Part shown: positions 1 to 9,810 of the stretch, one piece after another | Layout of the letters: each line of letters starts with the position of its first letter | Position numbering within the stretch: the first letter of the stretch is position 1 | NCBI GenBank assembly: GCA_034521955.1 | Contig: JAXHLT010000003.1 | Span: 558,001 to 622,000, forward strand | Direction of reading: 5' to 3' | Source of the DNA: M55B127 sp034521955 | GTDB lineage: Bacteria > Bacillota > Halanaerobiia > Halanaerobiales > M55B127 | DNA: 64,000 bases | Made by a program: the position numbers and the translations under genes | Notes under the pieces: model-generated | The model's database searches: none | What the model was told of the DNA's origin: nothing | Seen by the model: the letters and a program-made list of their open reading frames with translations, nothing else

Positions 1-2
1 TA

Positions 3-167
3 TATGTAACCGAAAATAAAACCTTTAACGCTGATACTGTAGGTGCTTTCAATATTTTAAGAAAATATCTATACCAAAGACGCAAAGGTCCTGATATTGA
101 CCTCAAAGTTGAAGGTTTAAATAATCTAATCAAATACTCATGGAACAGCAACCAATTTGTAGCTTAA
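3..167 (+). CDS. tnpB: TnpB (IS200/IS605 OrfB) C-terminal end, partial
   Basis: An open frame enters from the left edge and stops at 165-167. Its 54 residues contain the motif NADTVGAFNILRKYL, which matches the conserved C-terminal end of TnpB proteins, where an Asp in an AD-x-x-GA-x-N-I-L-R context belongs to the RuvC-like nuclease site. TnpB is an RNA-guided DNA nuclease encoded by IS200/IS605 elements. Only the tail is visible, so I cannot tell whether the gene is intact or whether a TnpA accompanies it. The structured DNA that follows supports the call. Confidence 0.8.
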   Translation, partial: YVTENKTFNADTVGAFNILRKYLYQRRKGPDIDLKVEGLNNLIKYSWNSNQFVA

Positions 168-328
168 ACTTTTTAATTAAAAGTATCTCCGAGTCTGTAA
201 CAAGATAGGAGTAGTGGGTACGGACTACCCGAATAGGTAACTTGATCGATATTGCGGGTGAAATTCATCTTGTGTCCCATAAGATCAAGCGACTATGAAG
301 CTCGGTATTTCAATGCCGAGTAGTTCAC
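168..328 (+). ncRNA. IS605-type right end / probable omega RNA (reRNA) 3' region
   Basis: Directly after the tnpB stop is a non-coding stretch able to form several hairpins: GGGTA(216-220)/TACCC(226-230), and CTCGG(301-305)/CCGAG(316-320) followed by TAGTTCAC. TnpB elements make a guide RNA from the tnpB 3' end and right terminus, and its last nucleotides beyond the element edge act as guide. If the edge is at about 328, the guide would be 329-344. Element edge and RNA extent are inferred. Confidence 0.55.
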
Positions 329-371
329 ATATTATAATATTAATAACAAAGTAAAGAAAGGATGATGATTT

Positions 372-2202
372 TTGACAGAAGATAATATAATCAACATCGA
401 TGATTTTATTAAAAACAACAGTCAAGATAGTTTTTGAAGATGAAGTATTAGAACCAATAAAAAGTTATAAAATTCCCAGAAACGAACCATGTCCCTGTGG
501 AAGTGGAAAAAAGTTTAAAAAATGTTGTGGTAAAATAACACCTGAAAAACCGATCACATATTACCTAGATAAACTTGAACCACTATTTAATAATTTTAAT
601 GGTTCTGATAATATTGATTTAGCTAAATATTTTGAGATCATTAAAAAAGCTGATCAAGATTATCCAGTAGAACCTATATTCTCAGAAATGGCAGGTGTAA
701 TTTCTTATCATTTAAATAAATTTGATCAATCAGCTAAATATTTAACAAAGTATTATAATATAGTGCAAACAGACCTAGAAATGGAGTTTTTGCTATATTT
801 AATAGATAGTTTAAATCAAATTAATGAATTTGAAAAATCTGAAGAAATTTTAGAAAAAATGATAAACATTTATAATAATCATGAAATAAATTTATTAATG
901 ACTGAAGTTAAATTGGCTTTAGATAAGACAGAAGAAGGATATGAATATGGTCTTGAATGTTATAAAAAATCTGATTATAACCTAAATGTATTAAACTTAA
1001 TATTAAATGTATTTTTTGAATATAAACTTATTGTAAAAATTATTCCTTTAGTAGCAGATAATTATCATAAACTAAAAAATTTAAAGGAAGAACAAAAAAT
1101 TTATTTTAACTTTATAGAAGACTTAATTGAAATTGTATTTTTAACCAAAGATCCTTCAACTTTAAAAAATAAAGAAAAGGCAAATTATCTAGAAATAATA
1201 GCCAAAATATTAGAAATTGTTAACTCAACTGATGGTTTAATTCAGCATAATTACAATAAAATGAATGAGATGATATCTGATGAATATGATTTATCATTCT
1301 TATTACTCCGACTATTTGAAACATTACAAAAATATGAATGGATAGTAGAAAACGAAGAAATATTAATGGAATTAGCTGATAATCAAGATATATTACATGA
1401 CTTTTTTATTGAGGCAAACTATAAATCTGGAAACTATAATAGTGTAATAGATAATCTATATGAGATTTATGAATTTAATTTCTTGAATTCTTCTGATCAC
1501 TTTATTATACGAGATTACACTAAATACTATGTCAAAAGTTTATATTATATGAAAGATGATCATAAAATTAAAAAACTACTTTCATTTTTAACTAAAAATT
1601 TAAATAATGATACACTCAATTTTATTCTTTCTTCGATTGATAATGAAAATTATATTAATACTTTAAATCTTTTAGAATACTTAAAGTCAGTTGATGAAGA
1701 TAATATGATCAATACAGAAAATTTATTAGAAATTATTCTTTCATTTATAGTAAGAAAAAACTTAAAATATGCTGATAAAGATACCCTAGTTAAAGAAGAT
1801 TACAAAAAAATCGTTGAATACTTAGATGAATATAGTTCTTATAATAATAAATCATTCATCTATCACTTTACCAATTGGTTATTAAATAAAGTTGAGGAAA
1901 AAAGTTATGATATTCCATTAAAAGAAATTATTAAAAAAGACTGTAATCATTTGTTTTCTGTTGAACTAAAATATCTTGTTATATTAAAATACTTAGATCC
2001 TAAAATTATTATTAACAATCCTCCCGATAAAGAATTTATAGAAGAAAACAATTTAACATTTTTTAAAGACATTGCAAAATTTATAAATAGAGATATTGAA
2101 GATTATGTAGAATTATTAGATACTTACCCTAATAATTACCTAAGAATTAATTTGATTTTAAATGATATTTTAACTAATACCGAAAAAGAAACATTATATT
2201 AA
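372..2202 (+). CDS. SEC-C motif protein with helical-repeat C-terminus; apparent 1-nt frameshift near the N-terminus
   Basis: The natural start seems to be TTG 372-374, after a GAAAGGATGATG ribosome binding site. Its reading frame stops at 435-437, whereas the long frame continues from about 436. Removing one T from the T5 run at 431-435 joins the two into one protein of about 609 aa. A SEC-C zinc motif (CPCGSGKKFKKCC) lies near residue 40; the Cys-x-Cys...Cys-Cys ligands are intact. The remainder is Lys/Asn/Glu-rich and predicted helical, possibly TPR-like. SEC-C motifs occur at the SecA C-terminus and on many unrelated proteins, so function is unknown. If the shift is not a sequencing error, translation would have to begin at ATG 400, which has no good ribosome binding site. 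It may belong to the neighbouring ATPase-PglZ locus, but a terminator separates them. Confidence 0.7.
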
Positions 2203-2217
2203 ACTTTAATATTTTTT

Positions 2218-2247
2218 AGTGGTGAGAAAGTTTCTCACCACTTTTTT
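2218..2247 (+). terminator. Rho-independent terminator after the SEC-C gene
   Basis: A near-perfect 12-bp inverted repeat (AGTGGTGAGAAA and its complement) is followed by a run of six T. It lies 15 nt after the stop codon. Confidence 0.9.
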
Positions 2248-2268
2248 CTTTTATGTTTAATTCAATGA

Positions 2269-2297
2269 TTGATATTACTGCTATTTAAAGATATAAT
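2269..2297 (+). promoter_or_regulatory. Sigma-A promoter of the TPR / ATPase-PglZ operon
   Basis: TTGATA at 2269-2274 and TATAAT at 2292-2297 are separated by exactly 17 bp, just after a terminator and upstream of a strong ribosome binding site. This marks the start of a new transcription unit. Confidence 0.75.
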
Positions 2298-2340
2298 AAA
2301 TTTAAGAAAAATATGTAAATATCTTAAAGGAGTGTTTACC

Positions 2341-3351
2341 TTGGCTCAAAATCAATATATGCAGGTTAAAGATACTTTATCAAAAGCTATTGAGTTTAAA
2401 AGAATAAATAAGTATTCTGAAGCTAAAAATATTTTAAATAGTTCATTAAATAACTATCCAGATAATAAGTATTTGAAAGCCAGTTTAGCAGATACCTTAT
2501 ATCAATTAGGAAAAAACGAAAAAGCATTAACTTTAGCTGAAGAAATCTTAGTAGATTATCCAGATGATTCTCGTGCTTTAATAGTAAAAGGTAATGTCTT
2601 TTTTAAAAAAAGAGACTATACTAAAGCTTTAGAGTTCTTTTTACAAGCAAAGGAAAATAATAAAAGTGAATACTTACTTTCTAGGTTAATTAGAACACAT
2701 CTACAGCTTGAAAACTTTGATAAAGCACTAGAGATTTGTCAGAAAAAACTTGATAAAGAGCCTGATAATAACTCCTTTAAAAAATTAATGGCCAGTATTT
2801 ATGAAAAAATGGGTGAAACTAAAAAGGCAGCAAAGTTCTATGATGAGTACTTAAACAATAAACCTGAAGACGAATTTGCTTATAAAGAAAAACTAAAATT
2901 AAAAATGGAAAACAAAGAACCTAAAGATGCTGTAAAAGAACTTAAAGCATTATTAAAGATTGGTGATAAGAAAAATAATGTATTTTTACACCATCTTTTA
3001 GCTGAAAAGCTAGAAAAGTTAAATAGATATGAAGAAGCATTAAAAGAATACGAAAAATCACTTGAGATTGAACCAGGTAATGAATTTGCTATTAAACAAG
3101 CTGGTTTTTCACTTTATAGGATGAAAGACTATGATAAATCACTAAACTATCTAAAAGAAGCTTTTCGTAATGACCCTGATGATTACTATATAAAATCAAC
3201 ATTGATTAAAATATTTGAAAAAACAGGTCGAATTAATGAAGGTATAGAATTTTTTAAAGAAATCATAAATAACAACCAAGGCTATAATAAGTTATGGGGA
3301 ACTATTAAAAAACTTAGTAAAAAATTGGGTGATCAAAAAAATGAAGATTAA
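2341..3351 (+). CDS. Tetratricopeptide-repeat protein
   Basis: Start chosen at TTG 2341, 8 nt after AAAGGAG (2326-2332); the longer upstream frame overlaps the promoter and is unlikely to be translated. The 336-aa product is made of about eight to nine TPR units, with repeated A-x-x-x-Y/F and A-L-x-x-Y/F-x-x-x-L-x-x-x-P patterns such as YEEALKEYEKSLEIEPG. It has no signal peptide or membrane segment, so it is a cytoplasmic scaffold. It is first in the operon and overlaps the following ATPase-PglZ gene by 11 nt, so the two are translationally coupled and may form a complex. The actual partner is not shown by sequence. Confidence 0.9.
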   Translation: MAQNQYMQVKDTLSKAIEFKRINKYSEAKNILNSSLNNYPDNKYLKASLADTLYQLGKNEKALTLAEEILVDYPDDSRALIVKGNVFFKKRDYTKALEFFLQAKENNKSEYLLSRLIRTHLQLENFDKALEICQKKLDKEPDNNSFKKLMASIYEKMGETKKAAKFYDEYLNNKPEDEFAYKEKLKLKMENKEPKDAVKELKALLKIGDKKNNVFLHHLLAEKLEKLNRYEEALKEYEKSLEIEPGNEFAIKQAGFSLYRMKDYDKSLNYLKEAFRNDPDDYYIKSTLIKIFEKTGRINEGIEFFKEIINNNQGYNKLWGTIKKLSKKLGDQKNED

Positions 3352-6300
3352 AGACCTTGTTAATATAAAAGATGTTAGAACCGTTGTTCAAATGGCTGAT
3401 ATTAAAGATCCTAAGTTAAGAGACTTTTTAACTGAAAGTTTTGTGGTAACTGATGAAGTTAAAAAGGTGTTTTTATCATTTTTTAATGACTTAGTAAACA
3501 AAGATGGTAAAGGATACTTTATCGAAGGAAACTTTGGATCTGGTAAATCACACCTATTAAGTGTTTTAAGTCTTTTAATAAATTATGAAAAGTCCTGGGA
3601 ACATATCTTAAATCAAAATAAAAATTTAAATAAAATAAATCAGCTTTCAAAAGATGTTATAAACAACAACTATATTACTATTAACTTATCTTTAGTAGAA
3701 CATAGTAATAAAGAATACCTTGAAGATATAGTTATGGAAGAAATCATAAATCATTTTAATAAAAGTAATCACACTGATTCTTTTAACTTCAAAGGAGAAA
3801 AAGAGTTCATAGATAAAATCTCTGAAATTATTAAAAATGAACACGAAAATAACTTAAAACTATTTTTAAAAGAAAATGAATTAACTGAAGAAAAACTATT
3901 TCAACCTGGTAATCTATTTCTAATTGAAAAACTACTTACCAGGCTTAACTTACCATACCGTTTTAGCTATAACCGTCAACAGATCTTTGATCAAATAACA
4001 GATATTATAAATAAAAATAATTATGATGGACTTGTGATTTTAATTGATGAGCTATCAGAGTTTTTAAGATCAAAACCAGATGGCAGGAGATTTAATGAAG
4101 ACATCAGATTTCTACAGTTTTTAGGTGAGTATGCTAAAAGACAACCCTGTTGGGTATTAGCTACTTTACAGGAAGAAATAGAAAAAACAGGAGAGACTAC
4201 ACCAGAGGCATTTAATAAGATTAAGGATAGATACCCGAACCGCTTTTATTTAACAGGCCAGCATATAAAAGAATTAATCCATAAAAGATTAATTGAACTA
4301 AAAGATGGTAAGGAAGATGAAGTAAATAAGATCTATGATGAAATAAATTCATCCTTTCCTGAAATTAACTTTTCTAAAAGCGATTTTTTAGAGCTTTATC
4401 CAGTTCATCCCCAGGCAATCGATCTTTTAGATAACTTAAAACCACTTTTTTCTCAACATCGTGGTATTATTGATTTTATCCATTACCGCCTAAAGGGAGA
4501 TTCTAGCCGTAATATAGATTCAATGATGGACTTAGATAAAAATAATCTTTTGACTGCTGATAAAATTTTTGACCACTTTGTTGGTCGGATTCGTGAAATG
4601 ATGGAGACAAGTCCATTCTATACTAAGGTATATAAGTACTATAAACAAGAAATCGATGGTTTGCTAGATTCCGAACAAAGAGAAACCGGAATGAAAATCA
4701 TAAAGCTATTAATCCTATTTAGTATTTCACCGATTAACAAAAGGTATAATGTTAAAGATATAACTAACATGTTATTAGAAAAAATTACAGATTTAGAGCC
4801 AAATATTAACTATGAATACATAGAAGATATTTTAAACCGACTTTACCAACATGGAGCATATTTAGTTAAAGAAAAAGGGGAAGATAAAAAGCTTAATAAA
4901 TACTATATTGACCTTGAAGCAGATGTAAATCTAATTATAAAAAGAAGGACAGAATATATTAAGTCCAACCTATTTGAAAATGATAAGCGACTTTTTACCA
5001 AATTAGGTAAAAATGTAAAAGAAAAGTTTTTACCTTTAAATAATCTATTTAATAACTCACGACAAAAAAGAACCGTTAATTGGCAAAATACAGAAAGAAA
5101 CGGATTTTTATACTTTATTCCAATTCGGGAAATTTCCATTGATAATATTAAAAAGACAGCTAAAAGACTTACCAATGATGAAGAAGACTTTATGCTTATA
5201 ATCAGTTATGCCCTTGATGTTGAAGAAGATAAAAAATACTTAAACAACATTTTATTACCAGAACTCTCTGAGGAAGAAAAAAATTCTTTTAGTTTTTGGA
5301 TTCCCAATGAACTTGAGGATAAAGAATTTTTAGAAAATGTCTTAGCACAGATTATTTTATTAGAAAAGTATGAAAAAGAAGGTTCAAAAACATCTGAAAA
5401 GATAAAAAAACAACTGTTAGAACTAATCTCTGAAAAAACAGATCGAATAAGCAAGATCTTTAGAGATGCCTACTTTAATGGAACCGTTATTAATGGATTT
5501 AAAGAAGAAATTATTAATTTAGATGAATTAGGATTTTTACCTTTTCAAAGATTTTTAGATAAAATTGTAGCAAATCTATTACAAACTAGATATCCAGACC
5601 ATAAAAAGATATCACCTTACCAGAGTTTTTTAAGTACAGACCGCATAGATGCTGTTTTAGAGGACTTTATTACCAAAGGTGATGTAGATGATTTAAAGGA
5701 ACTAAGTGGCCGTGCTCTGGATGTAATAGACAATTTCTTAAAACCAATGAATCTTATTAAAAAACGGAAAAATGGAGTTCGTTTAACCATTAATCCGGGC
5801 AAAAATGAATTAATCAAAAGCACATTTAACTTACTAGATAATGAGAGAACAAGTTTAAATGAGGTCTATATGAGTTTAAGAAAAAATAGATTTGGCTTAT
5901 CTAAAAATCAGTTTAAGCTCTTAATTTATTCCTTACTTTATTCAGGTTATTTAACTGCCTATAGTGAAAATCAAAAAATTAGCTTAAAAAACCTAAATGC
6001 CAGAAACTTTAACCGAATTAAATATCTTGGCTATGGTGAATTAATCGGTCAAGAATACCAAGCTGTCTTAAGTGACTGTGTATTATTACCATCAAAATAT
6101 AAAAAGCGCCATTTTTCATTACCATTACAACAAAATATCTGGCAGTATTTAGTTGATAAGAAAAAAGAAATGTCAAATGATTTAGACAGTATGCTATATC
6201 AGATAGAACGCCTTGAAAATGATAAAAACTTTGAGCAGTTTAATCTTAGTCAAGTTATAAGCTATATTAAAAAATTAAAAGAACTTTTCTCTGAAATTAT

Positions 6301-8740
6301 GGTAAGTTATTCATCAGAAGAGGGGTTAGAACGTTTTGCCAATAAGTATCGTAATATGCCAAACATTGATAGTTACTTTAATAAATTAGAGGATATCAAA
6401 TACTTTTTAGAAAATGATCTTTCAGAATATAGAAAGATTAAAAATTATTTAACAGATCCTGATCTTATTATACCTAAAAAGGAAAAGTATGGACAAATAA
6501 ATGAACTAAAAGATAGTTTGTTACTTTCTCTTGATGATGAAGCTGTTTTATACAACCAAAATTTCTTTGCTGATCTAAAAAATATGTTTGAAAAGTTTAA
6601 ACAAGAATATATTGATATCTATCAAAAAGAACATGAACAACAACTTGGGTTTAATAGGTTTAGAACCTTAGTTGAATTAAAAGATAAAAAAGGTTATCAG
6701 ATCTTAAATTACTTTTCAAATTTAGAATTAATATCTGTAAAAGATGACCTTGTTAAAGTAGATCGTTTAATTTCAAATGCTTTAAGTCAGCGCTGTAATA
6801 AAAATACTTTAACTAGATTAAATAATAGCCCTATTTGTGAATGTAATTTTAAGTTAGGAGATCAAATTAAATTACCTTCAATAAAAAAATTACAATCAAT
6901 TATTGACTCAGGTATTAAACAGTACTTAAATAAGTTAAGAGATAATAAAACAAAAGAACAAATTAGTGAGTACTTAGATAATATGGAAGCAGCGGGAAAT
7001 AAAAGGTTTGCAAAACCGATTAGAAAGTTAATTAATATAAAGATCGATAACAGTCTTTATCAAAACTTAGAACAAATACTTAATAGAAATGTTATAAATA
7101 GAATTAATACTGTACTTTCAGGTAATGTATCAATTGTTGAAAGGAGTCTTGATGAACTCTACGAAAATCTAGTTGATCGCAGTTTTTCATATCAACAGAT
7201 AAGAGAGATCTTTCATGAATGGCTTAAAGGTAGCTCTACTTTAAATGATAAAACCTATGTCAAGGTAAAAGGTAACTTAGGACAAAAGACTGATAAAACT
7301 GAAAATGAAGATAAAAAAGAATTAATTATTGCATTTTTAGATAAAAATTATCCTGATTTAATTAGTTTTATTAACAATACAAATCTAAATGTCTTTATAA
7401 AGCTATTTGCTGTAAATAGCTGGAAAAATATTTATCATATCAATACCAATTTAGAGGACTTAGTAGAAAAAATAATATATGAGAATTCTGCATTAATATT
7501 AAAAGAACTTGAATATGATAAAAGTATAATAAATACATTAGAAAAACTATATGAAGATATCTACTATTCAGAACAAAATGTTGAAATTAAAAGTATTATA
7601 ATGGAAAAAATAGATAGTGTTGATTTGTCTGATCAGCTACTTGACATCTTATCACCAGCAAATTTAGATGAGTTAATTGATGCAATTGAGATAGAGGAAA
7701 TTTCACAGAAAGTAATCTATAAACTACTTGTTCAATTTATTAAAATAATAGAAAATTCTCATTTTAACTATCAAGAAAAAGAGAAGTTTAAACAAAAGAC
7801 AATAAATATTAAAAAGAACATAAAATCAGATCATATTTTTGAATATAAAAAGCTAGCCTTAGATTTAATTATTAATTACTTATCTTTAGAGACAAGTTTT
7901 AGTTTTCTTGATTTCAAAGACAATATCAGTGATCTAAGAGAATGGAAAGAAGTCTATCAAAATTATCTATCTAACATGGAATTCAACTACTATCAACTCT
8001 TATCTTTAACCACTAGTCTAAACTTAAAAGATGTTTTCCCGCAAAATGTCAAGTATAAAAAAACCAGACAGACTTTAAATAACTATAATAAACTTTTTGC
8101 TAACTTTTATGATAGTAGAGATATATTAGGAGAAGACAGTGAAAAATTCATGGGTAATAACTTAGTATATCTTCTTAAAGAAAAATATCCTAAACTTATA
8201 AAAAAGATGAAAGTAGATCAAAGTTATTGTATTATGTTAGATGGAATGAGATGGGATATTTGGGAAATGATAAAAAATACTTTAACTGATCGGTTAGCTG
8301 TTCGCTTAATTGAAGAAGACTCTATATTTTCTCTAATGCCAACAAATACAGAAAAACAAATTAATACCTTAAAAGATTCTAATATAGATCTTGAAGTAAT
8401 TAATCAATCCAATATTATTAATAATCTTTCTGAACTTAGACAAAGTAAAAATAATGAGCTTGATTTAATCAAGTTTTCATTTATTGATGATAAAGTTCAT
8501 TCTGTTAAAGATGATTTTCATAAATTCATGGAAGAAATTGATTTTCAAACCAATAATAGATTAATCCCATTTATTGAAAAAATTGAATCTAAAAGTGGTA
8601 TATTAATCTTTTCAGACCATGGATTTAAAATAAACCATGGATTTAATGAAAATAATAAGCTTGAAGAACCACGTTACTTACATGGTGGTAAGACATTCCA
8701 TGAAATAATAGTACCCTGGGCTTTTATGTATAAACCATAA
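3341..8740 (+). CDS. Giant P-loop ATPase (BrxC/PglY or DUF6079-like) fused to C-terminal PglZ domain
   Basis: ATG 3341 follows GGGTGAT and overlaps the TPR gene. The 1,799-aa protein starts with an AAA-type ATPase: Walker A GNFGSGKS at residues 63-70, Walker B ILIDE near 233-237. Its opening resembles the PglY/BrxC-like or DUF6079 ATPases. A long Lys/Asn/Glu-rich helical middle (about 500-1,600) follows. The C-terminus carries alkaline-phosphatase-superfamily residues typical of PglZ: D1634 in MLDGMRWD, PTNTE with T1668/T1670, FSDHGF with D1759/H1760, and YLHGGKTFHE with H1781. In known BREX/Pgl systems the ATPase and PglZ are separate proteins and act with a methyltransferase. Here both are in one chain and no methyltransferase is nearby. 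I infer a phage-defence or DNA-transaction role. Domain identities come from motifs only. Confidence 0.8.
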   Translation: MKIKDLVNIKDVRTVVQMADIKDPKLRDFLTESFVVTDEVKKVFLSFFNDLVNKDGKGYFIEGNFGSGKSHLLSVLSLLINYEKSWEHILNQNKNLNKINQLSKDVINNNYITINLSLVEHSNKEYLEDIVMEEIINHFNKSNHTDSFNFKGEKEFIDKISEIIKNEHENNLKLFLKENELTEEKLFQPGNLFLIEKLLTRLNLPYRFSYNRQQIFDQITDIINKNNYDGLVILIDELSEFLRSKPDGRRFNEDIRFLQFLGEYAKRQPCWVLATLQEEIEKTGETTPEAFNKIKDRYPNRFYLTGQHIKELIHKRLIELKDGKEDEVNKIYDEINSSFPEINFSKSDFLELYPVHPQAIDLLDNLKPLFSQHRGIIDFIHYRLKGDSSRNIDSMMDLDKNNLLTADKIFDHFVGRIREMMETSPFYTKVYKYYKQEIDGLLDSEQRETGMKIIKLLILFSISPINKRYNVKDITNMLLEKITDLEPNINYEYIEDILNRLYQHGAYLVKEKGEDKKLNKYYIDLEADVNLIIKRRTEYIKSNLFENDKRLFTKLGKNVKEKFLPLNNLFNNSRQKRTVNWQNTERNGFLYFIPIREISIDNIKKTAKRLTNDEEDFMLIISYALDVEEDKKYLNNILLPELSEEEKNSFSFWIPNELEDKEFLENVLAQIILLEKYEKEGSKTSEKIKKQLLELISEKTDRISKIFRDAYFNGTVINGFKEEIINLDELGFLPFQRFLDKIVANLLQTRYPDHKKISPYQSFLSTDRIDAVLEDFITKGDVDDLKELSGRALDVIDNFLKPMNLIKKRKNGVRLTINPGKNELIKSTFNLLDNERTSLNEVYMSLRKNRFGLSKNQFKLLIYSLLYSGYLTAYSENQKISLKNLNARNFNRIKYLGYGELIGQEYQAVLSDCVLLPSKYKKRHFSLPLQQNIWQYLVDKKKEMSNDLDSMLYQIERLENDKNFEQFNLSQVISYIKKLKELFSEIMVSYSSEEGLERFANKYRNMPNIDSYFNKLEDIKYFLENDLSEYRKIKNYLTDPDLIIPKKEKYGQINELKDSLLLSLDDEAVLYNQNFFADLKNMFEKFKQEYIDIYQKEHEQQLGFNRFRTLVELKDKKGYQILNYFSNLELISVKDDLVKVDRLISNALSQRCNKNTLTRLNNSPICECNFKLGDQIKLPSIKKLQSIIDSGIKQYLNKLRDNKTKEQISEYLDNMEAAGNKRFAKPIRKLINIKIDNSLYQNLEQILNRNVINRINTVLSGNVSIVERSLDELYENLVDRSFSYQQIREIFHEWLKGSSTLNDKTYVKVKGNLGQKTDKTENEDKKELIIAFLDKNYPDLISFINNTNLNVFIKLFAVNSWKNIYHINTNLEDLVEKIIYENSALILKELEYDKSIINTLEKLYEDIYYSEQNVEIKSIIMEKIDSVDLSDQLLDILSPANLDELIDAIEIEEISQKVIYKLLVQFIKIIENSHFNYQEKEKFKQKTINIKKNIKSDHIFEYKKLALDLIINYLSLETSFSFLDFKDNISDLREWKEVYQNYLSNMEFNYYQLLSLTTSLNLKDVFPQNVKYKKTRQTLNNYNKLFANFYDSRDILGEDSEKFMGNNLVYLLKEKYPKLIKKMKVDQSYCIMLDGMRWDIWEMIKNTLTDRLAVRLIEEDSIFSLMPTNTEKQINTLKDSNIDLEVINQSNIINNLSELRQSKNNELDLIKFSFIDDKVHSVKDDFHKFMEEIDFQTNNRLIPFIEKIESKSGILIFSDHGFKINHGFNENNKLEEPRYLHGGKTFHEIIVPWAFMYKP

Positions 8741-8761
8741 ATATAACTGGATGTGTAAAAA

Positions 8762-9094
8762 ATGAAAACTCTTTTTGAACATAAACAAGAATTAATTAAA
8801 AATTTAACAAAAGATGGATTTAAAGCTAAAGAAAAACAAATTGATTATGATGAAGAACTTTACTGTATTAAATCACAAAAGAAATTTTTTATTTTCTTTA
8901 ATCGAACCTTTATTTATATCTTAACCAAAGAAGTTGATTCTGATAAGCTAAAAGAAATAATTAAGTTAGTTAAGAAAAACTTTTTATCATACCACATTAT
9001 CTGGCTTGTCGCAGAATCTTTTACAGATCAGGTAAAAGAGTTTGCTGAAGATAACCAACAAATCGGTCTTCTTGAAATTAAAGTGAAAGAATAA
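8762..9094 (+). CDS. Small hypothetical protein in the ATPase-PglZ operon
   Basis: ATG 8762 lies 21 nt after the ATPase-PglZ stop. The 110-aa product is acidic/basic mixed, with a central hydrophobic aromatic strand region (FFIFFNRTFIYIL) and a second strand-like segment (SYHIIWLVAESF). The strand-helix-strand pattern could suit a small nuclease-like or adaptor fold, but I recognise no family and no catalytic motif. Its spacing makes co-expression with the giant protein very likely, so it may be a dedicated accessory subunit. Confidence 0.75.
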   Translation: MKTLFEHKQELIKNLTKDGFKAKEKQIDYDEELYCIKSQKKFFIFFNRTFIYILTKEVDSDKLKEIIKLVKKNFLSYHIIWLVAESFTDQVKEFAEDNQQIGLLEIKVKE

Positions 9095-9116
9095 TAAATA
9101 AAAGGGTGGTTTGTTT

Positions 9117-9755
9117 ATGTTATTAAAAAAAGAAAGAAATAAGATTGTTGAGTATGGGCTTAAACTTAAAGAAAAAAACTTAGTAAAATTAACCGGTGGT
9201 AACTTAAGTATATATAACAGAAAAGAAAACTTAATTGCAATTTCTCCTTCTGGAGTACCATATGAAGATATTAAAACAGAAGATATAGTAATTATAGATC
9301 CAGTAGGAGAGATCGTGGAAGGAAAGAAAAAACCATCTACAGAATATAGGATCCATACTAGAATATATAAAAATCTAAAGGAAGTTAATGCAGTTGTTCA
9401 CACACATCCAACATATTCAACAACAATATCCTGTATGAAAGAAGAAATACCACCCATCCATTATTTAGTAGCTTATGCTGGAAAGAAAGTACCCTGTGCT
9501 AAATATGCTTCTTTTGGAACAAAACAGTTAGCTAAAAACACTTTAAAAGCATTAGGTAAAAAATATAAGGCTGTACTTTTAGCAAATCACGGATTAGTAA
9601 CTATCGGTAAAGACATTAAGGAAGCTTTAACAATTAATGAAGTTATTGAATATGTTGCTGAACTTTACTATAGAACTAAGGCTTGTAATAATCCTAAACC
9701 GTTAAGTAGAAAACAAATTAAAGATGCAGTAAATAGAATAGAAGACTATAAATAA
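9117..9755 (+). CDS. Class II aldolase (L-fuculose-phosphate aldolase-like)
   Basis: ATG 9117 is preferred over TTG 9111 because it sits 7 nt after AAAGGGTGG. The 212-aa length is normal for FucA/AraD-type aldolases. The family signatures are present: TGGNLS near residue 25, the catalytic-acid region STEYRIH, the zinc ligands HTHPTYS and the third His in ANHGLV. Such enzymes cleave sugar phosphates to dihydroxyacetone phosphate and an aldehyde in the cytoplasm. The substrate cannot be decided, since AraD, MtnB and FucA share the fold. It lies 22 nt after the preceding gene and may ride on the same transcript, though its function appears unrelated. A decayed copy of its 3' end is at 10965-11032. 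Confidence 0.85.
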   Translation: MLLKKERNKIVEYGLKLKEKNLVKLTGGNLSIYNRKENLIAISPSGVPYEDIKTEDIVIIDPVGEIVEGKKKPSTEYRIHTRIYKNLKEVNAVVHTHPTYSTTISCMKEEIPPIHYLVAYAGKKVPCAKYASFGTKQLAKNTLKALGKKYKAVLLANHGLVTIGKDIKEALTINEVIEYVAELYYRTKACNNPKPLSRKQIKDAVNRIEDYK

Positions 9756-9810
9756 TATGAGCTTGTTTTGCTGATAGATATGGAATAATATTATATATTT
9801 ACTTTAAATT

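Noticed and set aside
4903..5823. Minus-strand open frames opposite the ATPase-PglZ gene
   Set aside because: They have no ribosome binding sites and mirror a well-supported + strand gene; their composition is that of antisense shadows.
2269..9755. Complete BREX system
   Set aside because: No methyltransferase, BrxL/Lon, BrxA or BrxB gene is found, and ATPase and PglZ are fused; only a distant relation can be claimed.
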